Of a stretch of DNA of 64,000 bases, positions 10,467 through 20,979 are shown in pieces (positions within the stretch are counted from its first letter, which is position 1; the number at the start of each line of letters is the position of its first letter). The DNA lies in NCBI GenBank assembly GCA_002688175.1, contig NZCC01000068.1, positions 17,328-81,327 of the forward strand, given 5' to 3'. Both the position numbers and the translations under genes were made by a program. The stretch is from Chromatiales bacterium (GTDB taxonomy: Bacteria; Pseudomonadota; Gammaproteobacteria; Steroidobacterales; GCA-2729495). The notes under the pieces were generated by a model that had not been told where the DNA came from, did no database searches, and worked only from the letters and a program-made list of their open reading frames with translations.

Positions 10467-11513
10467 ATGGCACAGGTCAGCATGCGCCAGATGCTGGAAG
10501 CGGGTGTCCATTTCGGGCACCAGACCCGGTACTGGAATCCCAAGATGGCGCCCTTTATTTTCGGCGCACGAAATAATATCCATATTATCAATTTGGAGCA
10601 GACAGTCCCGATGTATCAGGCTGCCTGCACCTTCGTCAAAACACTCACATCAAATCACGGCAAGGTACTGTTTGTAGGTACCAAGCGTTCGGCCGGAAAC
10701 GCCATGCGTGAACAGGCCATGCGTTGCAATATGCCGTATGTAAACCACCGCTGGCTTGGCGGGATGCTGACAAATTTCAAGACAATCAAGCAGTCTATCA
10801 AGCGTCTGGAAAGCATTGAAGCCATGGAAGAGGACGGCTCATTTGAGCGCCTGACCAAAAAGGAAGTTCTGGGGCATCGCCGCGAGAAGGCAAAGCTGGA
10901 ACGCACGCTTGGTGGTATCAAGGATATGGGGTCGTTACCCGATGCCGTATTCATCATTGATGTTGGTCACGAGAATATTGCTGTACATGAGGCGAAGGTT
11001 CTCGGCATCCCGGTGATCGGTATTGTTGATACAAACTGTTCTCCGGATGATATTGACTACATTATTCCGGGTAACGATGATGCGATGCGGGCTGTTGATT
11101 TATACGCAGCAGGCATTGCCGATGCCATTTTGGATGGCAAGGACGCGGTACCGGACTTGCCGGGTGGCGAGGATGAGTTTGTTGAACTGGATGCTGAAGG
11201 GCGACCGACCAAGCAAGCGCCAAAACGCGCGAGTCGCAAGTCACGCGCCGGGGCAGCCGCCAAGACTGATCCCAGTGAGAAACGCCAAGCGAGTGCCGCG
11301 GCTAATGCGCCAACTGATACTGCTGCCGAAGCACCCGGCGAAACTGCTGCCGAAGCACCGGCTGATGCTGGCGCCGAAGCACCGGCCGATGTTGCTGTTG
11401 AAACGCCTCCCGAAACGTCCGCAGATGATGTGCAGGAATCAGCTGCGGCAGCGGAGCCGGAGGCTGATGACACTAAACCGGATGTGACGACTCCACCGGA
11501 GACAAAATCCTAG
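10467..11513 (+). CDS. rpsB: 30S ribosomal protein S2 with long low-complexity C-terminal extension
   Basis: [27 protein letters not shown]...; ATG at 10467 after AGGAG; about 348 aa with a tail rich in Ala/Pro/Glu/Thr. The track's 5' extension is spurious. Confidence 0.96.
   Translation: MAQVSMRQMLEAGVHFGHQTRYWNPKMAPFIFGARNNIHIINLEQTVPMYQAACTFVKTLTSNHGKVLFVGTKRSAGNAMREQAMRCNMPYVNHRWLGGMLTNFKTIKQSIKRLESIEAMEEDGSFERLTKKEVLGHRREKAKLERTLGGIKDMGSLPDAVFIIDVGHENIAVHEAKVLGIPVIGIVDTNCSPDDIDYIIPGNDDAMRAVDLYAAGIADAILDGKDAVPDLPGGEDEFVELDAEGRPTKQAPKRASRKSRAGAAAKTDPSEKRQASAAANAPTDTAAEAPGETAAEAPADAGAEAPADVAVETPPETSADDVQESAAAAEPEADDTKPDVTTPPETKS
11319..11414 (+). repeat. 24-bp imperfect tandem repeat (4 units) inside rpsB
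   Basis: actgctgccgaagcacccggcgaa / actgctgccgaagcaccggctgat / gctggcgccgaagcaccggccgat / gttgctgttgaaacgcctcccgaa. Confidence 0.85.
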
Positions 11514-11574
11514 ACAACACGCAGAAGGCGTAACGGCCCTTGATTGAGAGGGTTGAAGATAGCGAGAGCAGGTT

Positions 11575-12447
11575 ATGGCGATTACAGCAAGTTTGGTAAA
11601 GGAGCTCCGGGAGATGACCGGAGCTGGAATGATGGAGTGCAAGAAGGCCCTGGTAGAGGTTGACGGCGACCTGCAGGCCGCCCAGGAATACCTGCGTAAG
11701 AAAGGCCAGGCTTCAGCAGAGAAGAAAGCCGGCCGTATTGCTGCGGAAGGACGGGTTGAGCTGGCAATTGGTGACGGCTGTGCCGTTATTATTGAAGTGA
11801 ATTGTGAGACTGACTTCGTCGCCAAGGACGAGAATTTTCTTGCTTTCACACGCCAGGCTGCTGAACTGGCGCTCGCTAACCGACCGGCCGATGTGGAAGC
11901 GCTGATGTCGATTGAGGTCGACGGTAGTACCTTCGAGGTAAAGCGCAATGAACTCGTTGCAAAAATTGGTGAAAAAATAGCCGTGCGTCGCTGCGAAATT
12001 GTTACGCCGAAAGGCCAGGTTGCGCAGTATTTGCATGGCATAAAAATTGGTGTGCTGGTTGATATAGAGGGTGGCGATGAGCAACTCGGTAAAGATGTTG
12101 CAATGCATATTGCCGCGACGAACCCGGACTGCATCTCAGCCGATGACGTACCTGCCGAGACGCTGGAACATGAACGTCGAATTCTGTCTGAGCAGGCTGA
12201 GCAAGAGGGTAAACCTGCTGAAATTGTGGCGAAAATGGTTGAGGGGCGGCTACGCAAATATCTGGGCGAAATTACGCTGCTCGGGCAGCCGTTCGTCAAG
12301 GATCCTGATATTAATGTCGGTAAGTTGCTGCAGAACAATTCTGCAACTGTTCACAGTTTCGTCCGTCTCGAAGTGGGTGAGGGTATTGAGAAAAGGGTCG
12401 AAGACTTCGCTGCAGAGGTTCAGGCCCAAGTCAAGGCCAGCGGCTGA
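11575..12447 (+). CDS. tsf: Elongation factor Ts
   Basis: LVKELREMTGAGMMECKKAL, EVNCETDFVAKDENF. Confidence 0.97.
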   Translation: MAITASLVKELREMTGAGMMECKKALVEVDGDLQAAQEYLRKKGQASAEKKAGRIAAEGRVELAIGDGCAVIIEVNCETDFVAKDENFLAFTRQAAELALANRPADVEALMSIEVDGSTFEVKRNELVAKIGEKIAVRRCEIVTPKGQVAQYLHGIKIGVLVDIEGGDEQLGKDVAMHIAATNPDCISADDVPAETLEHERRILSEQAEQEGKPAEIVAKMVEGRLRKYLGEITLLGQPFVKDPDINVGKLLQNNSATVHSFVRLEVGEGIEKRVEDFAAEVQAQVKASG

Positions 12448-12605
12448 GCAATGTTAATGTCAGGACTGACGATGGGTTTTGGTCAGGTCGGTCGCGTAAC
12501 AAGATCAGGTTTGTGGGTGCCGGGAGTTGTCCACCGTTCAGCCCGAATCTTTGCAAACTCACTGTCACAAGGATTTTATTGTGATTTGCCGGAGCCTGTA
12601 GCACT

Positions 12606-13331
12606 GTGAATAAGCCTGCTTTACCGTATTCTCGGATTTTATTGAAACTCAGCGGCGAAGCCCTGATGGGGAATGCCGGCTACGGTATTGAACCGAAGAC
12701 CCTGAGGCGCATCACCGAGGAGATTCTCGAGGCGCAGAGCCTTGGAGTGGAAATCGGAATCGTAGTGGGTGGCGGCAATATTTTCCGTGGTGCCGGGTTG
12801 TCTGAAGCCGGGATGGACCGGGTAACCGGCGATCATATGGGCATGTTGGCGACTATGATCAATGCTCTGGCATTGCAGGACGGAATTGAACGCATTGGTG
12901 GTCATGCGCGGGTCATGTCGGCCTTGCAGATCCATCAGATTTCTGAAGACTATATTCGTCGACGTGCTGTCCGGCACCTTGAAAAGGGTCGGGTGGCAAT
13001 ATTTTCTGCTGGAACGGGGAACCCTTTTTTTACCACTGATACGGCTGCGGCATTGCGGGCAATTGAAATCAATGCCGATATGCTTGTCAAAGCCACGAAA
13101 GTCGGCGGCGTGTTTGCGGCAGATCCGGTTAAAGACAAGAATGCCAAACGGTATGCGGAACTGACCTATGACAAGGTTTTGGCTGATAAATTGCAGGTTA
13201 TGGATGCGACAGCCATTGTGATGTGTCGTGACAATAACCTGCCGATCCGGGTATTTGATTTGAATAATCCGGGTGCTCTCGTGCAACTGGTTGGTGGTGC
13301 CAATATCGGCACATTGGTGAATGGTGATTAA
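12606..13331 (+). CDS. pyrH: Uridylate kinase
   Basis: [27 protein letters not shown]; synteny. Confidence 0.97.
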   Translation: MNKPALPYSRILLKLSGEALMGNAGYGIEPKTLRRITEEILEAQSLGVEIGIVVGGGNIFRGAGLSEAGMDRVTGDHMGMLATMINALALQDGIERIGGHARVMSALQIHQISEDYIRRRAVRHLEKGRVAIFSAGTGNPFFTTDTAAALRAIEINADMLVKATKVGGVFAADPVKDKNAKRYAELTYDKVLADKLQVMDATAIVMCRDNNLPIRVFDLNNPGALVQLVGGANIGTLVNGD

Positions 13332-13353
13332 GGCGCGTCACGGAGGGTGATAA

Positions 13354-13911
13354 GTGATTGAAGATATCAAGAAAGACGCAGATACGCGTATGGACAAGAG
13401 TGTTGAGGCGTTGCGCCAGACTTTCAAGAAGATGCGCACCGGTCGCGCCCATACTGGCCTGCTTGAGCATATTATGGTCGACTACTATGGCACCAAAACG
13501 CCATTGAACCAGGTCGCCAATCTTGCTGTAGAAGATGCGCGGACACTGACAGTGACGCCTTGGGAGCAGCCAATGATTTCAGTTGTCGAGAAGGCCATTA
13601 TGAACTCTGATCTGGGTCTGACCCCGACATCAGCCGGGGCTGTCATTCGTGTGCCACTGCCGGCATTGACGGAGGAGCGGCGTCGTGATTTGGCAAAACT
13701 CGTCAAGCACGATACTGAAAACGGACGTATTGCGGTTCGTAATATTCGCCGCGATTCGATTCATGATCTCAAGGATTTGCTGAAGGAAAAAGAGATTTCC
13801 GAGGATGTGGAGCGTCGAGCTGAGCAGGACATCCAGTCACTTACCGATAGCCATATTGCAAAACTCGATGAAATAAGCGAGGAAAAACAGAAAGAAATCA
13901 TGGAGTTCTAA
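13354..13911 (+). CDS. frr: Ribosome recycling factor (GTG start)
   Basis: [35 protein letters not shown]. Confidence 0.97.
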   Translation: MIEDIKKDADTRMDKSVEALRQTFKKMRTGRAHTGLLEHIMVDYYGTKTPLNQVANLAVEDARTLTVTPWEQPMISVVEKAIMNSDLGLTPTSAGAVIRVPLPALTEERRRDLAKLVKHDTENGRIAVRNIRRDSIHDLKDLLKEKEISEDVERRAEQDIQSLTDSHIAKLDEISEEKQKEIMEF

Positions 13912-13933
13912 GAAAGTACTAAAGCAAATACTG

Positions 13934-14686
13934 ATGAATAAGGAAGTTGACAATCCGGCTGGCTCGATACCGCGTCATGTCGCCATCATCATGGATGGTA
14001 ACGGCCGCTGGGCTGCACAGAATGGACGGCCCCGGTTGGCCGGCCATCGGGCAGGTGTCAAGTCGGCACGCCAGATAGTCGAGGCATGTGCAGAGGCCCA
14101 GGTTGAGATCTTGACTCTGTTCGCTTTCAGCAGTGAAAACTGGCAGCGTCCCGCGGAAGAGGTCAATGCACTGATGCGCCTCTTTATTGAGGTTTTGCAG
14201 CGCGAGGTTGCGACTTTGCATGATAACGGGATTCGGTTGCGGTTTATTGGCGCGCGTGAGAATCTGCCAACCATCCTGCAAAAACGAATCGAAGATGCTG
14301 AAAACAAGACGGCGGCAAACACTCGGATGACCCTGATGCTGGCTGTCGCCTTCGGCGGACGTTGGGACATTACTCAGGCAACCAGGCAAATTGCAAACAA
14401 GGTAAGTACCGGTGAACTTGACGTTGAGGATATTGATGAGGCCATGGTTTCACGGCATTTGTCGCTGGCTACGTTTGATGATCCCGACTTGTTGATTCGC
14501 ACTGGTGGGGAAAAACGTGTCAGTAACTTTTTGTTATGGAATCTTGCATATAGCGAAATTCATTTTTCGGACACGCTGTGGCCCGCTTTCGACAGCACAG
14601 ATCTTGCAACGGCATTCGAGTTTTTCAGCCAGCGACAACGCCGCTTCGGCCAGCTCGATAATCAAAAAGAAGCCAGTGCGGACTGA
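13934..14686 (+). CDS. uppS: Undecaprenyl diphosphate synthase
   Basis: RHVAIIMDGNGRWA, RPRLAGHRAG, LAFGGR-type motif. Confidence 0.96.
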   Translation: MNKEVDNPAGSIPRHVAIIMDGNGRWAAQNGRPRLAGHRAGVKSARQIVEACAEAQVEILTLFAFSSENWQRPAEEVNALMRLFIEVLQREVATLHDNGIRLRFIGARENLPTILQKRIEDAENKTAANTRMTLMLAVAFGGRWDITQATRQIANKVSTGELDVEDIDEAMVSRHLSLATFDDPDLLIRTGGEKRVSNFLLWNLAYSEIHFSDTLWPAFDSTDLATAFEFFSQRQRRFGQLDNQKEASAD

Positions 14687-14718
14687 ACGGCATTTGATTT
14701 AATTTTACTGATATCCGT

Positions 14719-15534
14719 ATGAACAAGCTTTTACAACGGGTCGTGACTGCTGTGGTCTTGCTGCCCATCTTGCTCATTGTTTTCTTTCGGTTGCCATTAT
14801 CAGCTGCGATCGGCGTGCTCGGTGCATTTATCGCGATTGGGGCCTGGGAATGGAGCGCATTTTTACCGCTTGAGCGCTTTGTCGCCCGTGCTGCATATAC
14901 TGGATTATTGCTGGTTTTGATGGTGGCTTCATTATGGCTATTTTCTGATCAGGCTTCACTCCAGCCACTGCTGTGGCTCAGTTTGCTCTGGTGGGTCGTC
15001 GCCTTTATTAGGCTACTGCGGTTTCCGACGAAGATCGGCCCCGTGAACGGTGCTATCAGCGGTATGCTCGTCATCATACCCGCATGGGTAGCATTGGTTG
15101 CATTGTTGTCGGTGCCAGAGCGTGGTCCTGAATATGTATGGTTCTTACTTATGATTGTCTGGGCGGCGGATATCGGCGCCTATTTTGTTGGTCGACGCCT
15201 GGGGCGCACGAAATTAGCGCCCAGAGTAAGCCCCGGCAAGACCTGGGAGGGTTTTGCCGGTGGCATTATTGGTGCGATCGGCATTGCGTGGTGTGGTTCA
15301 TGGTGGTTCGATTGGTCACTGTGGTTTCTCTTTCCGCTGGCGGTCAGCGTGACGGTAATTTCAGTAGTTGGTGATCTGACAATCAGTATGTTCAAGCGTA
15401 ATGTCGGGCTCAAGGATAGTGGTAATCTGTTCCCTGGGCATGGCGGTGTTCTGGATCGCGTTGACAGCGTGACGGCGGCGGTACCGCTGTTCGTCCTTGA
15501 AGTAATGTGGATCGGATTATTGGCTAATGATTAA
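14719..15534 (+). CDS. cdsA: Phosphatidate cytidylyltransferase
   Basis: Polytopic; SPGKTWEGFAGG ... KDSGNLFPGHGGVLDRVDS signature. Confidence 0.95.
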   Translation: MNKLLQRVVTAVVLLPILLIVFFRLPLSAAIGVLGAFIAIGAWEWSAFLPLERFVARAAYTGLLLVLMVASLWLFSDQASLQPLLWLSLLWWVVAFIRLLRFPTKIGPVNGAISGMLVIIPAWVALVALLSVPERGPEYVWFLLMIVWAADIGAYFVGRRLGRTKLAPRVSPGKTWEGFAGGIIGAIGIAWCGSWWFDWSLWFLFPLAVSVTVISVVGDLTISMFKRNVGLKDSGNLFPGHGGVLDRVDSVTAAVPLFVLEVMWIGLLAND

Positions 15535-15540
15535 GAGTAA

Positions 15541-16911
15541 GTGATGGGTGGATTTGTTACCAATATCCTATCGTTTGTCATCGCGATAGCCATTCTCGTT
15601 GCGGTACACGAGTGGGGTCATTATATCGTCGCACGACTTGCCGGTGTGAAAGTATTACGTTTCTCGATCGGCTTTGGCCGACCGCTGTGGATCAAGAAAT
15701 ATAGTCCGGATCAGACAGAATTCTGTATCTCGGCAATTCCGATTGGTGGCTACGTCAAGTTGCTTGATGAACGCGACTGTGCCGTATCACTGGTCGAGCA
15801 GAAACGTGCATTTAATCGTCAGTCGATCCCGGTCAAGACGGCTGTTCTGGTAGCCGGGCCGCTACTGAATTTCCTGTTTGCTATTGGCGCCTACTGGTGT
15901 ATGTACATGGTCGGGGTGCCGGGACTTAAACCGGTCATCGGGGTTGTAGAGCCCGCCTCGATCGCGTCTCGCGCAGGGGTGATCGCCGGTGATGAAATCA
16001 ACGCGGTCGGCGGGCGGGTAGTGGCAACCTGGGAGGGCGCAGTGCTTGAAATTCTCGGGCAGATGCTCGATGAGGGTGATATCGAACTACAGGTTACCGG
16101 TCAGGATGGTAGTCAGCGCCTCGTCGTCATGCATGCTGCCGGGCGGGAGTCAGAATTAACTGAACCGGGGCAGTTGTTTACCGGGCTGGGGATCAGCCCC
16201 TGGTCACCGGTTGTGCCGGCTGTTATCGATAAGTTAACGCCCGGTGGTCCTGCCGAACAAGCGGGACTGATTAGCGGGGACGAGGTGATTGCTGCCGATA
16301 ACGAGCCAATTTCATCATGGACAGAGTGGGTCCAGTTTATTCGTATGCGGCCTGAGCAAACGATGACTGCGACAATTTTGCGTGATGGCCATGAAACCCA
16401 ATTTGAGATTCAGATTGGTGTTGCCGAGGATGATGGTGAGTCGATCGGGCGCATAGGGGCTTCGGTGCTGATCGTCGACGATTTGATGGCAGGGATGCGA
16501 GCTGAGCAGCGTTATGGGGTGATTGCTGCGTTTTCGGTTGCCGTAACAAAAACCTGGGACATGATTGCTCTGACAGTGCGGATGCTTGCGAGCATGGTGA
16601 CCGGCGGTGTATCGGTAAAGAATATCAGCGGTCCAATCAATATTGCACAATTCGCCGGACAAAGCGCCAGTATCGGTCCTGTCGCCTTCCTCAGTTTCCT
16701 TGCAATTGTCAGTATCAGCCTTGGTATTTTGAATTTGTTGCCGATACCGATGCTTGATGGTGGGCAGATTGCATATCAGATGATAGAGGCAATGAAAGGC
16801 AGTCCAATCTCCGAACGCACGCAAATCTTTGGTCAGCAGATGGGTATTATATTCCTGTTACTGTTAATGAGTTTTGCATTTTATAATGACTTGACGCGTA
16901 TTTTTGGCTGA
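15541..16911 (+). CDS. rseP: Regulated intramembrane zinc metalloprotease RseP
   Basis: HEWGH (HExxH), two PDZ domains, LLPIPMLDGG. Confidence 0.95.
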   Translation: MMGGFVTNILSFVIAIAILVAVHEWGHYIVARLAGVKVLRFSIGFGRPLWIKKYSPDQTEFCISAIPIGGYVKLLDERDCAVSLVEQKRAFNRQSIPVKTAVLVAGPLLNFLFAIGAYWCMYMVGVPGLKPVIGVVEPASIASRAGVIAGDEINAVGGRVVATWEGAVLEILGQMLDEGDIELQVTGQDGSQRLVVMHAAGRESELTEPGQLFTGLGISPWSPVVPAVIDKLTPGGPAEQAGLISGDEVIAADNEPISSWTEWVQFIRMRPEQTMTATILRDGHETQFEIQIGVAEDDGESIGRIGASVLIVDDLMAGMRAEQRYGVIAAFSVAVTKTWDMIALTVRMLASMVTGGVSVKNISGPINIAQFAGQSASIGPVAFLSFLAIVSISLGILNLLPIPMLDGGQIAYQMIEAMKGSPISERTQIFGQQMGIIFLLLLMSFAFYNDLTRIFG

Positions 16912-16918
16912 GCCAGAG

Positions 16919-19354
16919 ATGCGATTTTGTATGGTTTCTATCCCTGGAGCGATATGTGCGCGAGCATTCATGCTGCTCGCGTGTTGCCTGTTCGTCGAGG
17001 TTTCGCTGGCCCAGTCTTCTTTTGTCGTGCGGGATATTCGTGTTGAGGGTTTGCAACGTATTTCGGATGGGACGGTATTTAATTATCTGCCGGTTAATAT
17101 CGGTGACACGCTCGACCGACAGAGAATTCAGGAAGCGATGCGGGCGGTCTACGCCACCGGTTTTTTCAAGGATGTTGAATTTCGCCTTGATGGCGATGCA
17201 CTGATTATTGCGGTACTTGAGCGGCCTTCGATCGAATCGTTTACGATCGAGGGAAATAAGGATATCAAGACCGAGGATCTCGAACAGCCATTGGCAGATA
17301 TTGGTCTGAAAGCCGGACGTACATTCAATCGTTCGGTTCTGGATGAGGTAGAACAGTCCTTGACTGACCAGTATTTCAGCCAGGGCAAATATGCGGCCCA
17401 GGTCAGGGCTGAAGTTGAAGATGTTGGCGGCAATAAGGTACGGATTGCAATCAAGATCGTTGAAGGTGATCGTGCTCGAATCCGGCAGATAAACCTGGTC
17501 GGTAATACAACCTATTCAGATGAGGATCTGCTTGAGGCATTTGAGCTCAAGACGCCTCACTGGTTGTCATTCATTCGTCAGGATGATCGTTACTCACGTG
17601 AAGCGTTATCCGGTGATCTTGAGTCGCTGCGGTCCTATTACATGGATCGCGGTTTTGCTGATTTCTCGATTGAATCAACGCAGGTCGCAATCTCGCCGGA
17701 AAAGGAAGATATCTTTATCACGGTCAACATCATCGAAGGCGATCGTTACAAGATATCCGATGTTCGTCTTGCCGGTGATTTGATTCTTACCGAACAGCAA
17801 CTCAACCCATTTGTGCAGGTTAAACCCGGGCAGATTTACTCCCAGCGCCTGATTTCATCGAGCACTGAACTGATCCGTCTGCGTCTTGGTGAAGAGGGCT
17901 ATTCGTTTGCGACTATCGAACCGGTGCCTGAGCTTGATCGAGAGGCAAAGACTGTCGAACTTACGCTCTACGTTGATCCAAAGAACCGCGTTTATGTACA
18001 CCGGATAAACTTCAACGGTGCTGATTCCGTCACCGATGAAGTGTTTCGCCGTGAAATGCGACAGTTCGAGAGTGGTTTCCTGTCCAATAACAGGGTTGAA
18101 AGATCTCGCATCAGGTTGCAGCGCTTACCTTATATCGAAGAAGTTACGGTTGAAACAAACCCGGTACCGGGAACGCCGGATCTCGTCGATGTGGATTTTG
18201 AAATCAAGGAAGGTCTTCCCGGTCAGTTTGGCGGCGGTGTTGGTTATTCTGAATCTCAGAAACTGGTCTTTAATGCCAACTTCGTACATACCAATTTTTT
18301 CGGTACCGGTACGCGTGTAGCTGCTGATGTTAATACCGGCCAGTTCAGAACTGTCTACAGCCTGTCGCACACGAATCCTTACAGTACAATCAACGGTGTT
18401 AGTCGTACTTTGAGCATGGCTTACCGGGACATTACCCAGTTCACAGCAGATGCATCTGAGCTGGACACGCAAACGTTGTCGGCAAGAGTTGAGTACAGCT
18501 ATCCATTTACTGAGTTTCAGACCGTGGTTCTTGGCTTCGGCTGGAATGCGGCGGAACTGCTTGCGACCACGGGCAGTACGCTACAGGCTCAGGAATGGGT
18601 TTCAAGCAATGGCAATACTTTCGTCGAATCGGGTGTAGGTGGTACCAAGTTCTCTACCTACGAACTTATTGCCGGCTGGATCTACGATACGCGTAATCGT
18701 TCGTTGTTTGCTGATCGGGGCGGTCGGCAGAGCCTGATATTGAACTACTCGATACCGATTGCCGATGTTGAGTATTACACGATGAACTATTCCTTTCTCC
18801 GCTATATGCCGTTGACGCGATGGTTTACGCTGTCGTTAAAAGCAGATGTTCGCTTTGGTGAGGCGCTTGGTGATACGACTGCCCTGCCGCCCTTCAGGAA
18901 CCATTTTGCTGGTGGACCGAATACGGTGCGCGGTTTTCGCGAAAATGGTCTTGGCCCCCGTGATTCATTCGGCAATCGGTACGGCGGAAATCTGCTGACG
19001 GTCTCGCAGACCCAGCTAATATTGCCGATCCCGGCCGGCTGGCGTTCGAGGGCCAGATTTACGTTGTTTTTCGATATCGGCAATGTATTCTCGACGGATG
19101 ATGTGACGTTCTACAATACCAGCTGTAACTCATTTATAACGCCCGAGAATTGTAATGCGAGCAACGTAATCGGTTATGATTTCGATATTGACGAGCTGAA
19201 ATACTCATATGGCATTGCGGCTGAGTGGCTTGCGCCTTTGGGATTGTTCAGGTTTAGCTACGCCTTTCCACAGAATCAGGCCCCATTTGTGGCCGATGGT
19301 CCTTTCGGTGATCAAACCGAGCGATTCCAGTTTTCTATTGGTGGGGCATTTTGA
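16919..19354 (+). CDS. bamA: Outer membrane protein assembly factor BamA
   Basis: Signal peptide, five POTRA domains, Omp85 barrel, GGPNTVRGF, C-terminal aromatic residue. Confidence 0.95.
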   Translation: MRFCMVSIPGAICARAFMLLACCLFVEVSLAQSSFVVRDIRVEGLQRISDGTVFNYLPVNIGDTLDRQRIQEAMRAVYATGFFKDVEFRLDGDALIIAVLERPSIESFTIEGNKDIKTEDLEQPLADIGLKAGRTFNRSVLDEVEQSLTDQYFSQGKYAAQVRAEVEDVGGNKVRIAIKIVEGDRARIRQINLVGNTTYSDEDLLEAFELKTPHWLSFIRQDDRYSREALSGDLESLRSYYMDRGFADFSIESTQVAISPEKEDIFITVNIIEGDRYKISDVRLAGDLILTEQQLNPFVQVKPGQIYSQRLISSSTELIRLRLGEEGYSFATIEPVPELDREAKTVELTLYVDPKNRVYVHRINFNGADSVTDEVFRREMRQFESGFLSNNRVERSRIRLQRLPYIEEVTVETNPVPGTPDLVDVDFEIKEGLPGQFGGGVGYSESQKLVFNANFVHTNFFGTGTRVAADVNTGQFRTVYSLSHTNPYSTINGVSRTLSMAYRDITQFTADASELDTQTLSARVEYSYPFTEFQTVVLGFGWNAAELLATTGSTLQAQEWVSSNGNTFVESGVGGTKFSTYELIAGWIYDTRNRSLFADRGGRQSLILNYSIPIADVEYYTMNYSFLRYMPLTRWFTLSLKADVRFGEALGDTTALPPFRNHFAGGPNTVRGFRENGLGPRDSFGNRYGGNLLTVSQTQLILPIPAGWRSRARFTLFFDIGNVFSTDDVTFYNTSCNSFITPENCNASNVIGYDFDIDELKYSYGIAAEWLAPLGLFRFSYAFPQNQAPFVADGPFGDQTERFQFSIGGAF

Positions 19355-19368
19355 TTTTCTAGGAATGG

Positions 19369-19908
19369 ATGGTGCTTATGTTTACACAGATAAAGTTTTT
19401 GTTTGTCATCCTGGCAGTTTTGTTAGCGATGTCGGGTGTCGCCCAAGCTGAAGGCCTCAAGATTGGTTTCGTTAATGTTGGTCGGTTGAGTGAATCGCCG
19501 CAGGCAACCGATGCTATGGAGGGTCTCCAGGAAGAATTTGCGCCGCGGCAACGCGAGGTTGTTGCCATGCAAACCGAATTACAGGAAAGACAAGAGCAGA
19601 TCCGGCGAGACCTTGAAGTGATGGGGCCGGAAGAACGACGCAATGCTGAGCGCGATCTGCGCCGCGACGAGCGTGAACTGGCGCGTAGTCAGCAAGAGTT
19701 TCAGGAAGATATCAACCTGCGGCGCAATGAGTCGCTCGGCAAGCTGCAGCGCGAATTGCTGCGCCAGGTCCAGGGTTATGCTGCGGAACAGGGTTATGAC
19801 CTGATTGTCAGTGAGGGCGTTTTGTATGCCAGTACTACAATTGACATCACCGAGCAGGTGCTGGCCGGACTCAAGGCAAGTTATGCTGAACAACCTGCCG
19901 GTGATTAA
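19369..19908 (+). CDS. skp: Periplasmic chaperone Skp/OmpH family
   Basis: Signal peptide, IGFVNVGRLSE, long coiled coil; position after bamA. Confidence 0.9.
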   Translation: MVLMFTQIKFLFVILAVLLAMSGVAQAEGLKIGFVNVGRLSESPQATDAMEGLQEEFAPRQREVVAMQTELQERQEQIRRDLEVMGPEERRNAERDLRRDERELARSQQEFQEDINLRRNESLGKLQRELLRQVQGYAAEQGYDLIVSEGVLYASTTIDITEQVLAGLKASYAEQPAGD

Positions 19909-19926
19909 ACGAGTGTCCGGGATCAA

Positions 19927-20979
19927 TTGATGAGTATTAGCCTCGGTGAAATTGCTGCTCGTTACGGTTGCGAGTTACAGGGTGATCCGGAGGCGCAGGT
20001 TTCTCATGTTGCAACACTGAGTGCTGCAGGGTGTGATTCGATCACATTCCTTGCCAATAAGTTATATCGGCAGCAGCTTGAGACGACGGCCGCGGCCGCC
20101 GTCATTCTGTCGGCAGAACATGCTGAAGCCTGTCCGACTGCTGCCATCGTGGCGCCGAATCCGTATGCTGTCTATGCCCGGGTAGCTACGGAGTTGCATC
20201 CGCCCCTGGCGCTGGTCTCAGGTATCGATGCGCAAGCTTCAGTAGGTGAAGGTTGTACGCTGGCACCCTCATGTCAGGTTGCCGCGGGTGCTGTCATCGA
20301 GGACGGCGCAACACTCGGTGAACGTGTCAGCATCGGACCTAACAGCGTCGTCGGTCGTGACGCACAGATCGGCGACGACACGCAGTTGATGGCCAATGTA
20401 ACGGTGTACCACGGGGTACGTATCGGCAGACGGTGCCTGTTGCACAGCGGTGCAGTGATTGGCGCTGATGGGTTCGGCATCGCTCAGGATGAGGCCGGCT
20501 GGACCAAAGTACCTCAGGTTGGTGGCGTCGACATTGCCGATGACGTTGAAATCGGTGCGAATACGACTATCGATCGTGGTGCTATCGATGACACAGTCAT
20601 TTGTGCGGGCGTCAAGCTCGACAACCAGATCCAGATTGCGCACAACGTTGTGATTGGCGCCCATACGGCTATCGCGGCACTCGCTGGTGTTTCCGGGAGT
20701 ACGACTGTTGGCGCTGGATGTTTGATCGGAGGCGCATGCATAATTGCCGGACATCTGTCCATTTGTGATCAGGTGATGTTGGCTGCAGGGAGCGGGGTGT
20801 CCAGTTCGATCGACAAACCCGGTGCCTATGGCGGATTTCCCGCAATGACCGATGAGATCAGTCGCTGGCGCAGGAATGTTGTCCGTTACAGTCAGCTCGA
20901 TGAGATGGCGCGTCGGTTGCGAAAGGTTGAGAAACTCGCAGAAAAAATGGCCGACCAGGAAAAGTTGAATAATTCATGA
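19927..20979 (+). CDS. lpxD: UDP-3-O-(3-hydroxyacyl)glucosamine N-acyltransferase
   Basis: Hexapeptide repeats, IGADGFGIA, KLDNQIQIAHNVVIG. Confidence 0.95.
   Translation: MMSISLGEIAARYGCELQGDPEAQVSHVATLSAAGCDSITFLANKLYRQQLETTAAAAVILSAEHAEACPTAAIVAPNPYAVYARVATELHPPLALVSGIDAQASVGEGCTLAPSCQVAAGAVIEDGATLGERVSIGPNSVVGRDAQIGDDTQLMANVTVYHGVRIGRRCLLHSGAVIGADGFGIAQDEAGWTKVPQVGGVDIADDVEIGANTTIDRGAIDDTVICAGVKLDNQIQIAHNVVIGAHTAIAALAGVSGSTTVGAGCLIGGACIIAGHLSICDQVMLAAGSGVSSSIDKPGAYGGFPAMTDEISRWRRNVVRYSQLDEMARRLRKVEKLAEKMADQEKLNNS

Noticed and set aside
11057-11473. Repetitive Ala/Ser/Gly minus-strand ORF
   Set aside because: Mirror of the S2 tail tandem repeat, not an independent gene
11439-12338. 299-aa minus-strand ORF
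   Set aside because: Antisense to tsf; Ser-rich shadow ORF
15604-15630. HEWGH instead of HEFGH in RseP as a novelty
   Set aside because: HExxH is intact; a conservative aromatic change is not noteworthy
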